A stretch of 64,000 bases of DNA from assembly GCA_021613335.1 (NCBI GenBank), contig JAJTWR010000009.1:218671-282670 (forward strand). Reading direction: 5' to 3'. Below are positions 51,921 to 64,000 of this stretch, piece by piece; the stretch's first letter is position 1; each line of letters starts with the position of its first letter. Below the pieces are notes generated by a model. That model was given only the letters and a program-made list of their open reading frames with translations, searched no databases and was not told the origin of the DNA. Position numbers and translations under genes: made by a program. The stretch is from Whitmania pigra. Taxonomy: Eukaryota; Annelida; Clitellata; Hirudinida; Haemopidae.

Positions 51921-53284
51921 AGCGAAAGAATCCAAAAGGAGAGAAAGAATCCAAAAGGAGAGAAAGAATCCAAAAAGTGATCAATGAATGTAGAAAAGAC
52001 CTGTCATACATAAAGGAATTTAAACAAAGGAAATCTGATAAAAAAAGTAAAGTTGAAGCCAGGATGAAAGTATTATTAGATAAAGCATCATTGTCAAAAA
52101 ATCAAATTGATGAGTTAGAACAAAATATAAAGATGAAACTACAACCCAAGGCCCAGAGACTACGAAGATATACTAAAAGAAGTGAACAGTATCAACAAAA
52201 CAAAACATTTAAAAATGATGCCAAAAGATTTTATAGAGAAATGACTTCAAACCAAATTAAAGTTACTGACCCACCTGACAAGGAAGGAATTGAAAAGTTC
52301 TGGAAAGGAATATTAGAAAAAGAAGTTAGCCATAACTCCGAAGCAAATTGGATTAGTGATGAAGAAGCACTATACAATGAAATAAATCAACTTGAATGGA
52401 AAGAACTTGAAATAAATGAATTGACAACAGTGATCAAATTCTCTCACAACTGGAAGGCACCAGGAATTGATAAAGTTCATAACTTTTGGTTAAAGTACCT
52501 GACATCACTACACAAACAGTTGTTATGGGCATTTAACAAGATATTGAAAGAACCAGACAACATGCCTGGATGGATGACGGAAGGAACTGCATATTTAATA
52601 CCAAAATCCAGAGAAACCAGAAATCCCAAAAATTATAGGCCCATAGCATGCTTGCCGACTACATATAAAATATTGACAGGAATCCTATGCAACCGAATAT
52701 ACAGTCATCTCCAAAATAATCAGATATTGCCAGAAGAACAAAAAGGTTGCAGAAAAGGAAGCAGAGGATGTAAAGACAGTTTAATGATTAGTCAAATGAT
52801 TATGCAGAAGACAAAAAAAGACAAACACGATTTAAATGTTGCATGGATCGATTACAAAAAGGCGTTTGACAGTGTCCCCCATACCTGGATTACCCATGTT
52901 ATGCGCATATACAAAGTTTCTGATGTCATCAGAAGATTTATGGAAAAATCTATGTTGCAGTGGCGCCTGACCTTGATATTGTATCATGAGGGAGGATATA
53001 TAAAAACAGATAAAATCTCTATTAGAAGAGGCATATATCAGGGAGATTCGCTGTCACCGTTGATATTCTGTATGGCTATGATCCCGCTATCGAGACGTCT
53101 TAATGCCGCAAAAATTGGCTACAAACAAGGAAAAGAAGAAATCAGTCATCTATTCTATATGGACGATCTAAAGATATTTGCCAAAGATCACGAAAGTATG
53201 GAAAAGTGCATTAAAATTGTTGAGGAATTTAGTGAAGATATACGAATGGAATTTGGAATTGAAAAATGCGCAACTACTGAATAA
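51917..53284 (+). pseudogene. R4/Dong-like reverse transcriptase ORF
   Basis: The 455-residue frame has a basic N-terminal region, then WKAPGIDKVHNFWLKYL, NYRPIACLPTTYKILTGIL, AWIDYKKAFDSVPHTWI, RRGIYQGDSLSPLIF and FYMDDLKIFAKD. YMDD is encoded at 53156-53167, so the RT catalytic residues are intact. It ends at a stop just after GIEKCATTE, where a frameshift separates it from the rest of the protein. Confidence 0.88.
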
Positions 53285-54160
53285 AAAAGGGCAAAGCTGC
53301 AAATGGGAAGGACATAAATATCAAAGAGGGAATTGTCATCCGATCATTAAAAACGGAGGAGTTCTATAAATATCTCGGCATGGATGAGAAAAGCGGCATA
53401 AAGGACAAGGATATGAAAGAGAAAGTGAAAAGGGAATATTTCTATCGTGTGAAGAAAATATTGAAAACTCAACTAAGTTCCAGAAACAAAATTATGGCTA
53501 TTAATAGTCTTGCCACACCAGTCATGACATATAGTTTTGGAATTTTACCGTGGCTTAAAAGTGAAATAGATAAACTTGACAGGAAAACAAGAAAAGTATT
53601 AACAATAAATGGAATGCATCACCCGAGAGCGGACGTAGACAGACTGTATGTCAAACGAAAGGAAGGAGGAAGAGGCTTGCTCGAACTGCAATCTCTTTAT
53701 CGGCAAAGTATACTGAGCCTTGCAGTATATTTGCAGACAGAAAATAGCAGACTGATCCAAAGTGTGAAAAAGTGGGATGACGTCAAAAAGAAATATTCAT
53801 TGCAAAAGGAAGCCGATAAAATCAGGACAAAATACAAACTAACAAATTTATCTGAAAATGGAAATCTTGTGTGTGAACTCAAAACAAAAATAGAAAATGA
53901 AAGGATCTCCAAAATAACATCCAAACCACTCCACGGCAGTTCTTCAAACAGCTACAAGAAACACATATCAATAAAGAATTGACAGTAAAATGCTAACGAT
54001 GGAAGAATGAGGGAGAAACAGAAAGTCTTTTGATTGCTGCACAAGATCAAGCCCTGAATACAAGATTTCACCAACGACATATTCTCCATCAGCCAGTTGC
54101 TAGTGTTTGCCGGTTATGCTTTAAAGCTGAAGAGCATATTAGTCACTTAGTGTCCGGGTG
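53285..54160 (+). pseudogene. R4/Dong-like ORF, thumb and zinc-knuckle region
   Basis: Frame 53380-53982 (upstream codons also in frame) reads RLYVKRKEGGRGLLELQSLY and KPLHG, then a frameshift near 53935. In another frame follow [20 protein letters not shown] and [19 protein letters not shown], the CCHC knuckle that precedes the nuclease. Another break comes before 54160. Confidence 0.8.
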
Positions 54161-54670
54161 CGAGCCCTAGCGGCAACGGAGTATTTGCAGAGGCATAACA
54201 GGGTGGCCGGGTATGTGCACTGGAGAATACTGATGCATCTTAAAGTACCAGTTGTTGAAAAATATTATCTGCACGAACCAGATAAAGTTGTAAAGACTGA
54301 AAATCAGGTGATCATGTGGGACCACGCGGTGACAACGGATAGAAAAGTTGTGGCCAACAGGCCTGATATAATAGTTCTGGATAACAAAAGGAAAGCGTGC
54401 TTAATAATAGATATAGCCATACCCGACGATGTGAACGTTTCAAAAAAAGAAACTGAAAAAAGATTGAAGTACCAAGACATAAAAATTGAAATTTCCAGAA
54501 TGTGGCAAGTGAAAGCAAGAGTCATCGCGGTGGTGGTTGGGGCACTAGGGACAGTTTCAGACAATTTTAGGAAGGAAATTGAAAGCATAGAGGCGGGGCT
54601 TGTGGCGGAGGAGATTCAAAGTATTGCGTTGATGGGGACAGCACGAATTTTACGAAAAGTTTTAGGATGA
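54158..54670 (+). pseudogene. R4/Dong-like restriction-like endonuclease region
   Basis: RHNRVAGYVHWRI, then VIMWDHAVTTDRK, NRPDIIVLD, ACLIIDIAIPDDVNV and KYQDIKIEISRMW show a PD-(D/E)XK-like core as in R2/R4 LINEs. The end VVVGALGTVSDNFRKEI ... ARILRKVLG is shared with the copies at 31243 and 32226. Confidence 0.85.
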
Positions 54671-54814
54671 AGGAAATTTCTTTTTGTTTAGTTAAGAACA
54701 GCCATTGTTTTTTTGTTTGTTTGTTTTTTTTTCTGTATGTTATTGCCTAAGGTCTCTGGAAGAGACTTGGCATTTTTTTTTGTCCCGGGACTCTCGAGAT
54801 TTTTTTTTTAATGA

Positions 54815-54819
54815 ATAAA

Positions 54820-54871
<52 letters not shown>

Positions 54872-55345
54872 TAATAATCATAAGAATAATAATAGATAAT
54901 AATAATAAATAATAAGAATAATAATACTAATAATAATAACTAATAATAAATAATAATAATAATAATAATAATAACCTAATAATAATAATCATCTAAAATA
55001 ATAATAACTAATACTAATAATAATAATAATAATGCCTAATAATATACTAATCCTAATAATAATCCTAATATAATAATCCTCCTCCTAATAATCCTCCTCC
55101 TAATAATCCTCCTAATAATAATAATCCTCCCTAATAATCCTAATCTCCTAAATAATAATCCTCCTTAATAATAATCCTAATCCTCCTCCTCCTAATCCTC
55201 CCCTACCTAATCCTCCTAATCCTCCTAATCCCTACTCCTCCTCCTCATCCTCCTCTCCTCCTCTCACTCCTCCTCATTACCTCCTCCTCCTCCTACTCCT
55301 ACCCTCATCCACTCCTCCTCCTCCTCCTCCTCCTCCTCATCCTCC
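54815..55345. repeat. (AAT)n-(TCC)n compound array, 3' of the R4/Dong-like element
   Basis: Starts as AAT repeats continuing the LINE 3' end, then mixes CTAAT and TCC units, and becomes mostly TCC from about 55180. Confidence 0.97.
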
Positions 55346-55545
55346 TCCTATTTTGTCCGTCCCCCTGGCCCATTCCCCTGTCACTTTTTGTCCCCTCGCG
55401 CGCTTGCTTGCTGCTGTGGCCCTGCGTCCATCCGTGCCTGTCTTGACCCCCGTTTTTCAATTGTTTGATTCTTTCTTCTTTCTACAAATACAAGTGTTAC
55501 GCTCGTGTAAGAACCGGATTTTAATTAATTATTCATTATTCAGTA
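55346..55545. other. 3' flank of the GABA-B receptor gene
   Basis: Left part is GC-richer (CCCCTGGCCCATTCCCCTGT). No gene recognised. Confidence 0.4.
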
Positions 55546-60408
<4,863 letters not shown>

Positions 60409-60504
60409 CTGCAAACATAAAATTATTGGATATACAACTTCCAGGTGATCAAATGATGCAAAAAAACTAGCATTAAGATCGGACACCAATAGTAATCTCC
60501 TGAT

Positions 60505-60548
60505 ATGATTTTGATTTAAGCACTAGCATGTAAATGCATGGGTTCGAA
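60505..60548 (+). pseudogene. Decayed tRNA-Leu fragment at the left edge of the array
   Basis: Only the 3' half is recognisable: ATTTAAGCACTAGCATGTAA, then GCATGGGTTCGAATCCCAC. It joins directly to AAAGTCGTACGG of the spacer, so the acceptor end and about 50 bp are lost. CCAC occurs at both ends of the missing part in intact units, suggesting a microhomology deletion. Confidence 0.8.
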
Positions 60549-60800
60549 TCCCACAAAGTCGTACGGTACAAACGAGAGGTGCTAGCCTCTGTTAGTAATC
60601 AAAATTGTGCAAGGCCTACGAGGTGTTTCTAGATTGGGGTTTTGCTTAGTCGCATTCATGTTATTGGAATGGAATGAGATTAGTGATGACACGAGTAATC
60701 CAGAGAGGATTTTGTGAATTGAAAGAAACATCATAATGACGTGCTTTATGCAGTCGAAGCTGCCGGTGAAAATGTGCAATAGAGACGCTCTGCATTCGTC

Positions 60801-60880
60801 GGTAGCGTGGCCGAGTGGTCTAAGGCGCTGGTTTTAGGCACCAGTCTGTAAAGGCGTGGGTTCGAATCCCACCGCTGCCA
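60801..60880 (+). tRNA. tRNA-Leu (anticodon UAG), unit 1
   Basis: An 80-nt cloverleaf. The acceptor stem GGTAGCG pairs with CGCTGCC and the discriminator is A. The anticodon stem CTGGT/ACCAG closes the loop TTTAGGC, giving anticodon TAG (reads CUA). A variable arm of leucine type follows, then the T arm GTGGG-TTCGAAT-CCCAC. Internal boxes A (GTGGCCGAGTGG) and B (GGTTCGAATCC) are intact. TTTT at 60887-60890 should terminate Pol III. No intron. Spacer type A. Confidence 0.95.
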
Positions 60881-60886
60881 GGAGCG

Positions 60887-60890
60887 TTTT
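60887..60890 (+). terminator. Pol III terminator of tRNA unit 1
   Basis: TTTT six bases after the tRNA end. It is followed by a small hairpin, GAACG-TTT-CGTTC. The same pair recurs after every tRNA in the array (loop TTA in type B units). Confidence 0.8.
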
Positions 60891-61167
60891 GAACGTTTCG
60901 TTCCGCGAAAGCTGGCCGACCACAAAGTCGTACGGTACCAACGAGAGGTCGGGCACCATTGGTAATCAAAGTTGTGCAAGGCCTACGAGGTGTTTCTAGA
61001 TTGGGGTTTTGCTTAGTCGCATTCATGTTATTGGAATGGAATGAGATTAGTGATGACACGAGTAATCCAGAGAGGATTTTGTGAATTGAAAGAAACATCA
61101 TAATGACGTGCTTTATGCAGTCGAAGCTGCCTGTGAAAATGTGCAATAGAGACGCTATGCATTCGTC

Positions 61168-61247
61168 GGTAGCGTGGCCGAGTGGTCTAAGGCGCTGGTT
61201 TTAGGCACCAGTCTGTAAAGGCGTGGGTTCGAATCCCACCGCTGCCA
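61168..61247 (+). tRNA. tRNA-Leu (anticodon UAG), unit 2
   Basis: Sequence identical to unit 1 as read. Spacer type B. Confidence 0.95.
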
Positions 61248-61536
61248 GGAGCGTTTTGAACGTTACGTTCCGCGAAAGCTGGCCGACCACAAAGTCGTAC
61301 GGTACCAACGAGAGGTGCTAGCCTCTGTTAGTAATCAAAGTTGTGCAAGGCCTACGAGGTGTTTCTAGATTGGGGTTTTGCTTAGTCGCATTCATGTTAT
61401 TGGAATGGAATGAGATTAGTGATGACACGAGTAATCCAGAGAGGATTTTGTGAATTGAAAGAAACATCATAATGACGTGCTTTATGCAGTCGAAGCTGCC
61501 TGTGAAAATGTGCAATAGAGACGCCATGCATTCGTC

Positions 61537-61616
61537 GGTAGCGTGGCCGAGTGGTCTAAGGCGCTGGTTTTAGGCACCAGTCTGTAAAGGTGTGGGTTCG
61601 AATCCAACCGCTGCCA
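61537..61616 (+). tRNA. tRNA-Leu (anticodon UAG), unit 3, T-stem variant
   Basis: Two changes from unit 1: GGTGTGGG for GGCGTGGG, and CCAAC for CCCAC in the T stem, which puts a G-A mismatch in the stem. Box B itself is intact. Spacer type A. Identical to unit 7. Function may be reduced. Confidence 0.85.
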
Positions 61617-61903
61617 GGAGCGTTTTGAACGTTTCGTTCCGCGAAAGCTGGCCGACCACAAAGTCGTACGGTACCAACGAGAGGTCGGGCACCATTGGTA
61701 ATCAAAGTTGTGCAAGGCCTACGAGGTGTTTCTAGATTGGGGTTTTGCTTAGTCGCATTCATGTTATTGGAATGGAATGAGATTAGTGATGACACGAGTA
61801 ATCCAGAGAGGATTTTGTGAATTGAAAGAAACATCATAATGACGTGCTTTATGCAGTCGAAGCTGCCTGTGAAAATGTGCAATAGAGACGCTATGCATTC
61901 GTC

Positions 61904-61983
61904 GGTAGCGTGGCCGAGTGGTCTAAGGCGCTGGTTTTAGGCACCAGTCTGTAAAGGCGTGGGTTCGAATCCCACCGCTGCCA
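61904..61983 (+). tRNA. tRNA-Leu (anticodon UAG), unit 4
   Basis: Identical to unit 1 as read. Spacer type B, with one T for C in GTGTTTTTAG. Confidence 0.95.
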
Positions 61984-62275
61984 GGAGCGTTTTGAACGTT
62001 ACGTTCCGCGAAAGCTGGCCGACCACAAAGTCGTACGGTACCAACGAGAGGTGCTAGCCTCTGTTAGTAATCAAAGTTGTGCAAGGCCTACGAGGTGTTT
62101 TTAGATTGGGGTTTTGCTTAGTCGCATTCATGTTATTGGAATGGAATGAGATTAGTGATGACACGAGTAATCCAGAGAGGATTTTGTGAATTGAAAGAAA
62201 CATCATAATGACGTGCTTTATGCAGTCGAAGCTGCCTGTGAAAATGTGCAATAGAGACGACGCCATGCATTCGTC

Positions 62276-62355
62276 GGTAGCGTGGCCGAGTGGTCTAAGG
62301 CGCTGGTTTTAGGCACCAGTCTGTAAAGGCGTGGGTTCGAATCCCACCGCTGCCA
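62276..62355 (+). tRNA. tRNA-Leu (anticodon UAG), unit 5
   Basis: Identical to unit 1 as read. The 5' flank has an extra GAC (GACGACGCCATGC). Spacer type A. Confidence 0.95.
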
Positions 62356-62642
62356 GGAGCGTTTTGAACGTTTCGTTCCGCGAAAGCTGGCCGACCACAA
62401 AGTCGTACGGTACCAACGAGAGGTCGGGCACCATTGGTAATCAAAGTTGTGCAAGGCCTACGAGGTGTTTCTAGATTGGGGTTTTGCTTAGTCGCATTCA
62501 TGTTATTGGAATGGAATGAGATTAGTGATGACACGAGTAATCCAGAGAGGATTTTGTGAATTGAAAGAAACATCATAATGACGTGCTTTATGCAGTCGAA
62601 GCTGCCTGTGAAAATGTGCAATAGAGACGCTATGCATTCGTC

Positions 62643-62726
62643 GGTAGCGTGGCCGAGTGGTCTAAGGCGCTGGTTTTTAGGCACCAGTCTGTAAAGGCGT
62701 GGGTTCGAATCCCACCGCCGCTGCCA
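62643..62726 (+). tRNA. tRNA-Leu-like gene, unit 6, expanded anticodon loop
   Basis: One extra T makes the anticodon loop eight bases (TTTTAGGC). A 3-nt gain (CCACCGCCGCTGCCA) lengthens the junction before the acceptor stem. Boxes A and B and the TTTT terminator remain, so it could still be transcribed. Probably a pseudogene; an eight-base loop is also the form of +1 frameshift suppressor tRNAs. Spacer type B. Confidence 0.75.
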
Positions 62727-63014
62727 GGAGCGTTTTGAACGTTACGTTCCGCGAAAGCTGGCCGACCACAAAGTCGTACGGTACCAACGAGAGGTGCTAG
62801 CCTCTGTTAGTAATCAAAGTTGTGCAAGGCCTACGAGGTGTTTCTAGATTGGGGTTTTGCTTAGTCGCATTCATGTTATTGGAATGGAATGAGATTAGTG
62901 ATGACACGAGTAATCCAGAGAGGATTTTGTGAATTGAAAGAAACATCATAATGACGTGCTTTATGCAGTCGAAGCTGCCTGTGAAAATGTGCAATAGAGA
63001 CGCATGCATTCGTC

Positions 63015-63094
63015 GGTAGCGTGGCCGAGTGGTCTAAGGCGCTGGTTTTAGGCACCAGTCTGTAAAGGTGTGGGTTCGAATCCAACCGCTGCCA
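63015..63094 (+). tRNA. tRNA-Leu (anticodon UAG), unit 7, T-stem variant
   Basis: Same two changes as unit 3 (T-stem G-A mismatch). Spacer type A. Confidence 0.85.
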
Positions 63095-63381
63095 GGAGCG
63101 TTTTGAACGTTTCGTTCCGCGAAAGCTGGCCGACCACAAAGTCGTACGGTACCAACGAGAGGTCGGGCACCATTGGTAATCAAAGTTGTGCAAGGCCTAC
63201 GAGGTGTTTCTAGATTGGGGTTTTGCTTAGTCGCATTCATGTTATTGGAATGGAATGAGATTAGTGATGACACGAGTAATCCAGAGAGGATTTTGTGAAT
63301 TGAAAGAAACATCATAATGACGTGCTTTATGCAGTCGAAGCTGCCTGTGAAAATGTGCAATAGAGACGCTATGCATTCGTC

Positions 63382-63461
63382 GGTAGCGTGGCCGAGTGGT
63401 CTAAGGCGCTGGTTTTAGGCACCAGTCTGTAAAGGCGTGGGTTCGAATCCCACCGCTGCCA
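63382..63461 (+). tRNA. tRNA-Leu (anticodon UAG), unit 8
   Basis: Identical to unit 1 as read. Spacer type B with AAAGTTGCGC, shared only with unit 9. Confidence 0.95.
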
Positions 63462-63750
63462 GGAGCGTTTTGAACGTTACGTTCCGCGAAAGCTGGCCGA
63501 CCACAAAGTCGTACGGTACCAACGAGAGGTGCTAGCCTCTGTTAGTAATCAAAGTTGCGCAAGGCCTACGAGGTGTTTCTAGATTGGGGTTTTGCTTAGT
63601 CGCATTCATGTTATTGGAATGGAATGAGATTAGTGATGACACGAGTAATCCAGAGAGGATTTTGTGAATTGAAAGAAACATCATAATGACTTGCTTTATG
63701 CAGTCGAAGCTGCCTGTGAAAATGTGCAATAGAGACGCTATGCATTCGTC

Positions 63751-63830
63751 GGTAGCGTGGCCGAGTGGTCTAAGGCACTGGTTTTAGGCACCAGTCTGTA
63801 AAGGCGTGGGTTCGAATCCCACCGCTGCCA
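63751..63830 (+). tRNA. tRNA-Leu (anticodon UAG), unit 9
   Basis: One change, AAGGCACTGG for AAGGCGCTGG, at the base before the anticodon stem. Spacer type B, almost identical to unit 8, so units 8 and 9 look like a recent duplication. The array continues to the window end. Confidence 0.93.
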
Positions 63831-64000
63831 GGAGCGTTTTGAACGTTACGTTCCGCGAAAGCTGGCCGACCACAAAGTCGTACGGTACCAACGAGAGGTG
63901 CTAGCCTCTGTTAGTAATCAAAGTTGCGCAAGGCCTACGAGGTGTTTCTAGATTGGGGTTTTGCTTAGTCGCATTCATGTTATTGGAATGGAATGAGATT

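Larger units (their letters stand above)
51917..54822 (+). mobile_element. R4/Dong-like LINE with RT and restriction-like nuclease, most complete copy
   Basis: Single-ORF LINE running from a 5'-truncated start at about 51917 through RT, a zinc knuckle and a restriction-like endonuclease to a stop at 54670, then a 150-bp 3' UTR ending in (AAT)n. At least three frame breaks (about 53280, 53935 and 54160) inactivate it. A 5' stretch of about 55 bp (51921-51975) holds 2-3 copies of an 18-bp unit. Compound TAA/TCC arrays flank both sides. C-terminal nuclease, single ORF and TAA association point to the R4 clade that includes Dong. Confidence 0.85.
60505..64000 (+). repeat. Tandem array of about 370-bp units, each with one tRNA-Leu gene
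   Basis: Unit starts, taken at the tRNA 5' end, are 60801, 61168, 61537, 61904, 62276, 62643, 63015, 63382 and 63751, with spacings of 367, 369, 367, 372, 367, 372, 367 and 369 bp. Two spacer types follow the tRNAs. Type A has GAACGTTTCGTTCC and GAGAGGTCGGGCACCATTGG. Type B has GAACGTTACGTTCC and GAGAGGTGCTAGCCTCTG. The order from the decayed first unit is B-A-B-A-B-A-B-A-B-B. The array continues past the window end. Confidence 0.97.

Noticed and set aside
60582..63729. Repeated minus-strand open frames of 65-129 codons in the tRNA array
   Set aside because: They are the same spacer read backwards, including antisense tRNA sequence; they recur because the DNA unit recurs, and show no domain.
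60801..64000. Regular direct repeats that look like a CRISPR array
   Set aside because: The repeated part is the whole 370-bp unit with a tRNA, spacers are not unique, and the genome is eukaryotic.

Overview
The window is nuclear DNA from an animal, most likely a bilaterian invertebrate. It holds spliced genes with GT-AG introns, one intron-free rhodopsin-type receptor, a GABA-B receptor, a Cramped homologue and a Bicaudal-D dynein adaptor. The background is AT-rich, with very long trinucleotide arrays and many decayed retrotransposons and DNA transposons. The species cannot be fixed from the sequence; a lophotrochozoan such as a leech would fit, but that is inference.

Layout. 0.76-3.43 kb (-): an N-acetylglucosamine-6-phosphate deacetylase gene (AMDHD2-like, copy 1). 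4.49-8.46 kb (-): a Bicaudal-D homologue. 9.47-12.82 kb (+): a second AMDHD2-like gene whose fifth intron carries a dead Tigger/pogo transposon with a TA target duplication. 14-16.6 kb: a LINE tail followed by long (TTA)n, then a 750-bp (CAT)n array. 18.6-20.06 kb (-): an intronless biogenic-amine GPCR, closest to 5-HT7/5-HT1 receptors. 20-25.7 kb: no gene recognised. 25.7-37.6 kb: a transposon graveyard with hAT, CR1/L2-like LINEs, an RLE-type LINE remnant, two R4/Dong-like pieces and a nested TIR element. 39.1-43.0 kb (+): a Cramped (CRAMP1) homologue in 11 recognised exons. 43.5-45.84 kb: a foldback-like element with a hAT nested inside. 47.76-50.48 kb (+): the 3' part of an unrecognised gene encoding two membrane segments and a long polar tail. 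51.2-55.3 kb: an R4/Dong-like LINE inside a compound (TAA)/(TCC) microsatellite. 55.5-60.4 kb (-): the 3' part of a GABA-B receptor subunit 1-like gene. 60.5-64.0 kb: a tandem array of about 370-bp units, each with one tRNA-Leu(UAG) gene on the + strand; it runs off the window end.

Main points of interest: (1) the tRNA-Leu array has a nested higher-order repeat and appears to lie inside an intron of the GABA-B gene, on the opposite strand; one tRNA copy has an eight-base anticodon loop. (2) The two AMDHD2-like copies are diverged overall but share two near-identical exon patches, suggesting gene conversion. (3) R4/Dong-like elements sit in or against trinucleotide arrays, and CR1-like LINE 3' ends run directly into (TTA)n, so the arrays and the retrotransposons appear linked. 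(4) Two GC-AG introns are inferred, one a 90-nt intron without in-frame stops inside the GABA-B membrane domain. All calls were made by reading; no alignment, tRNA scan or database search was run.
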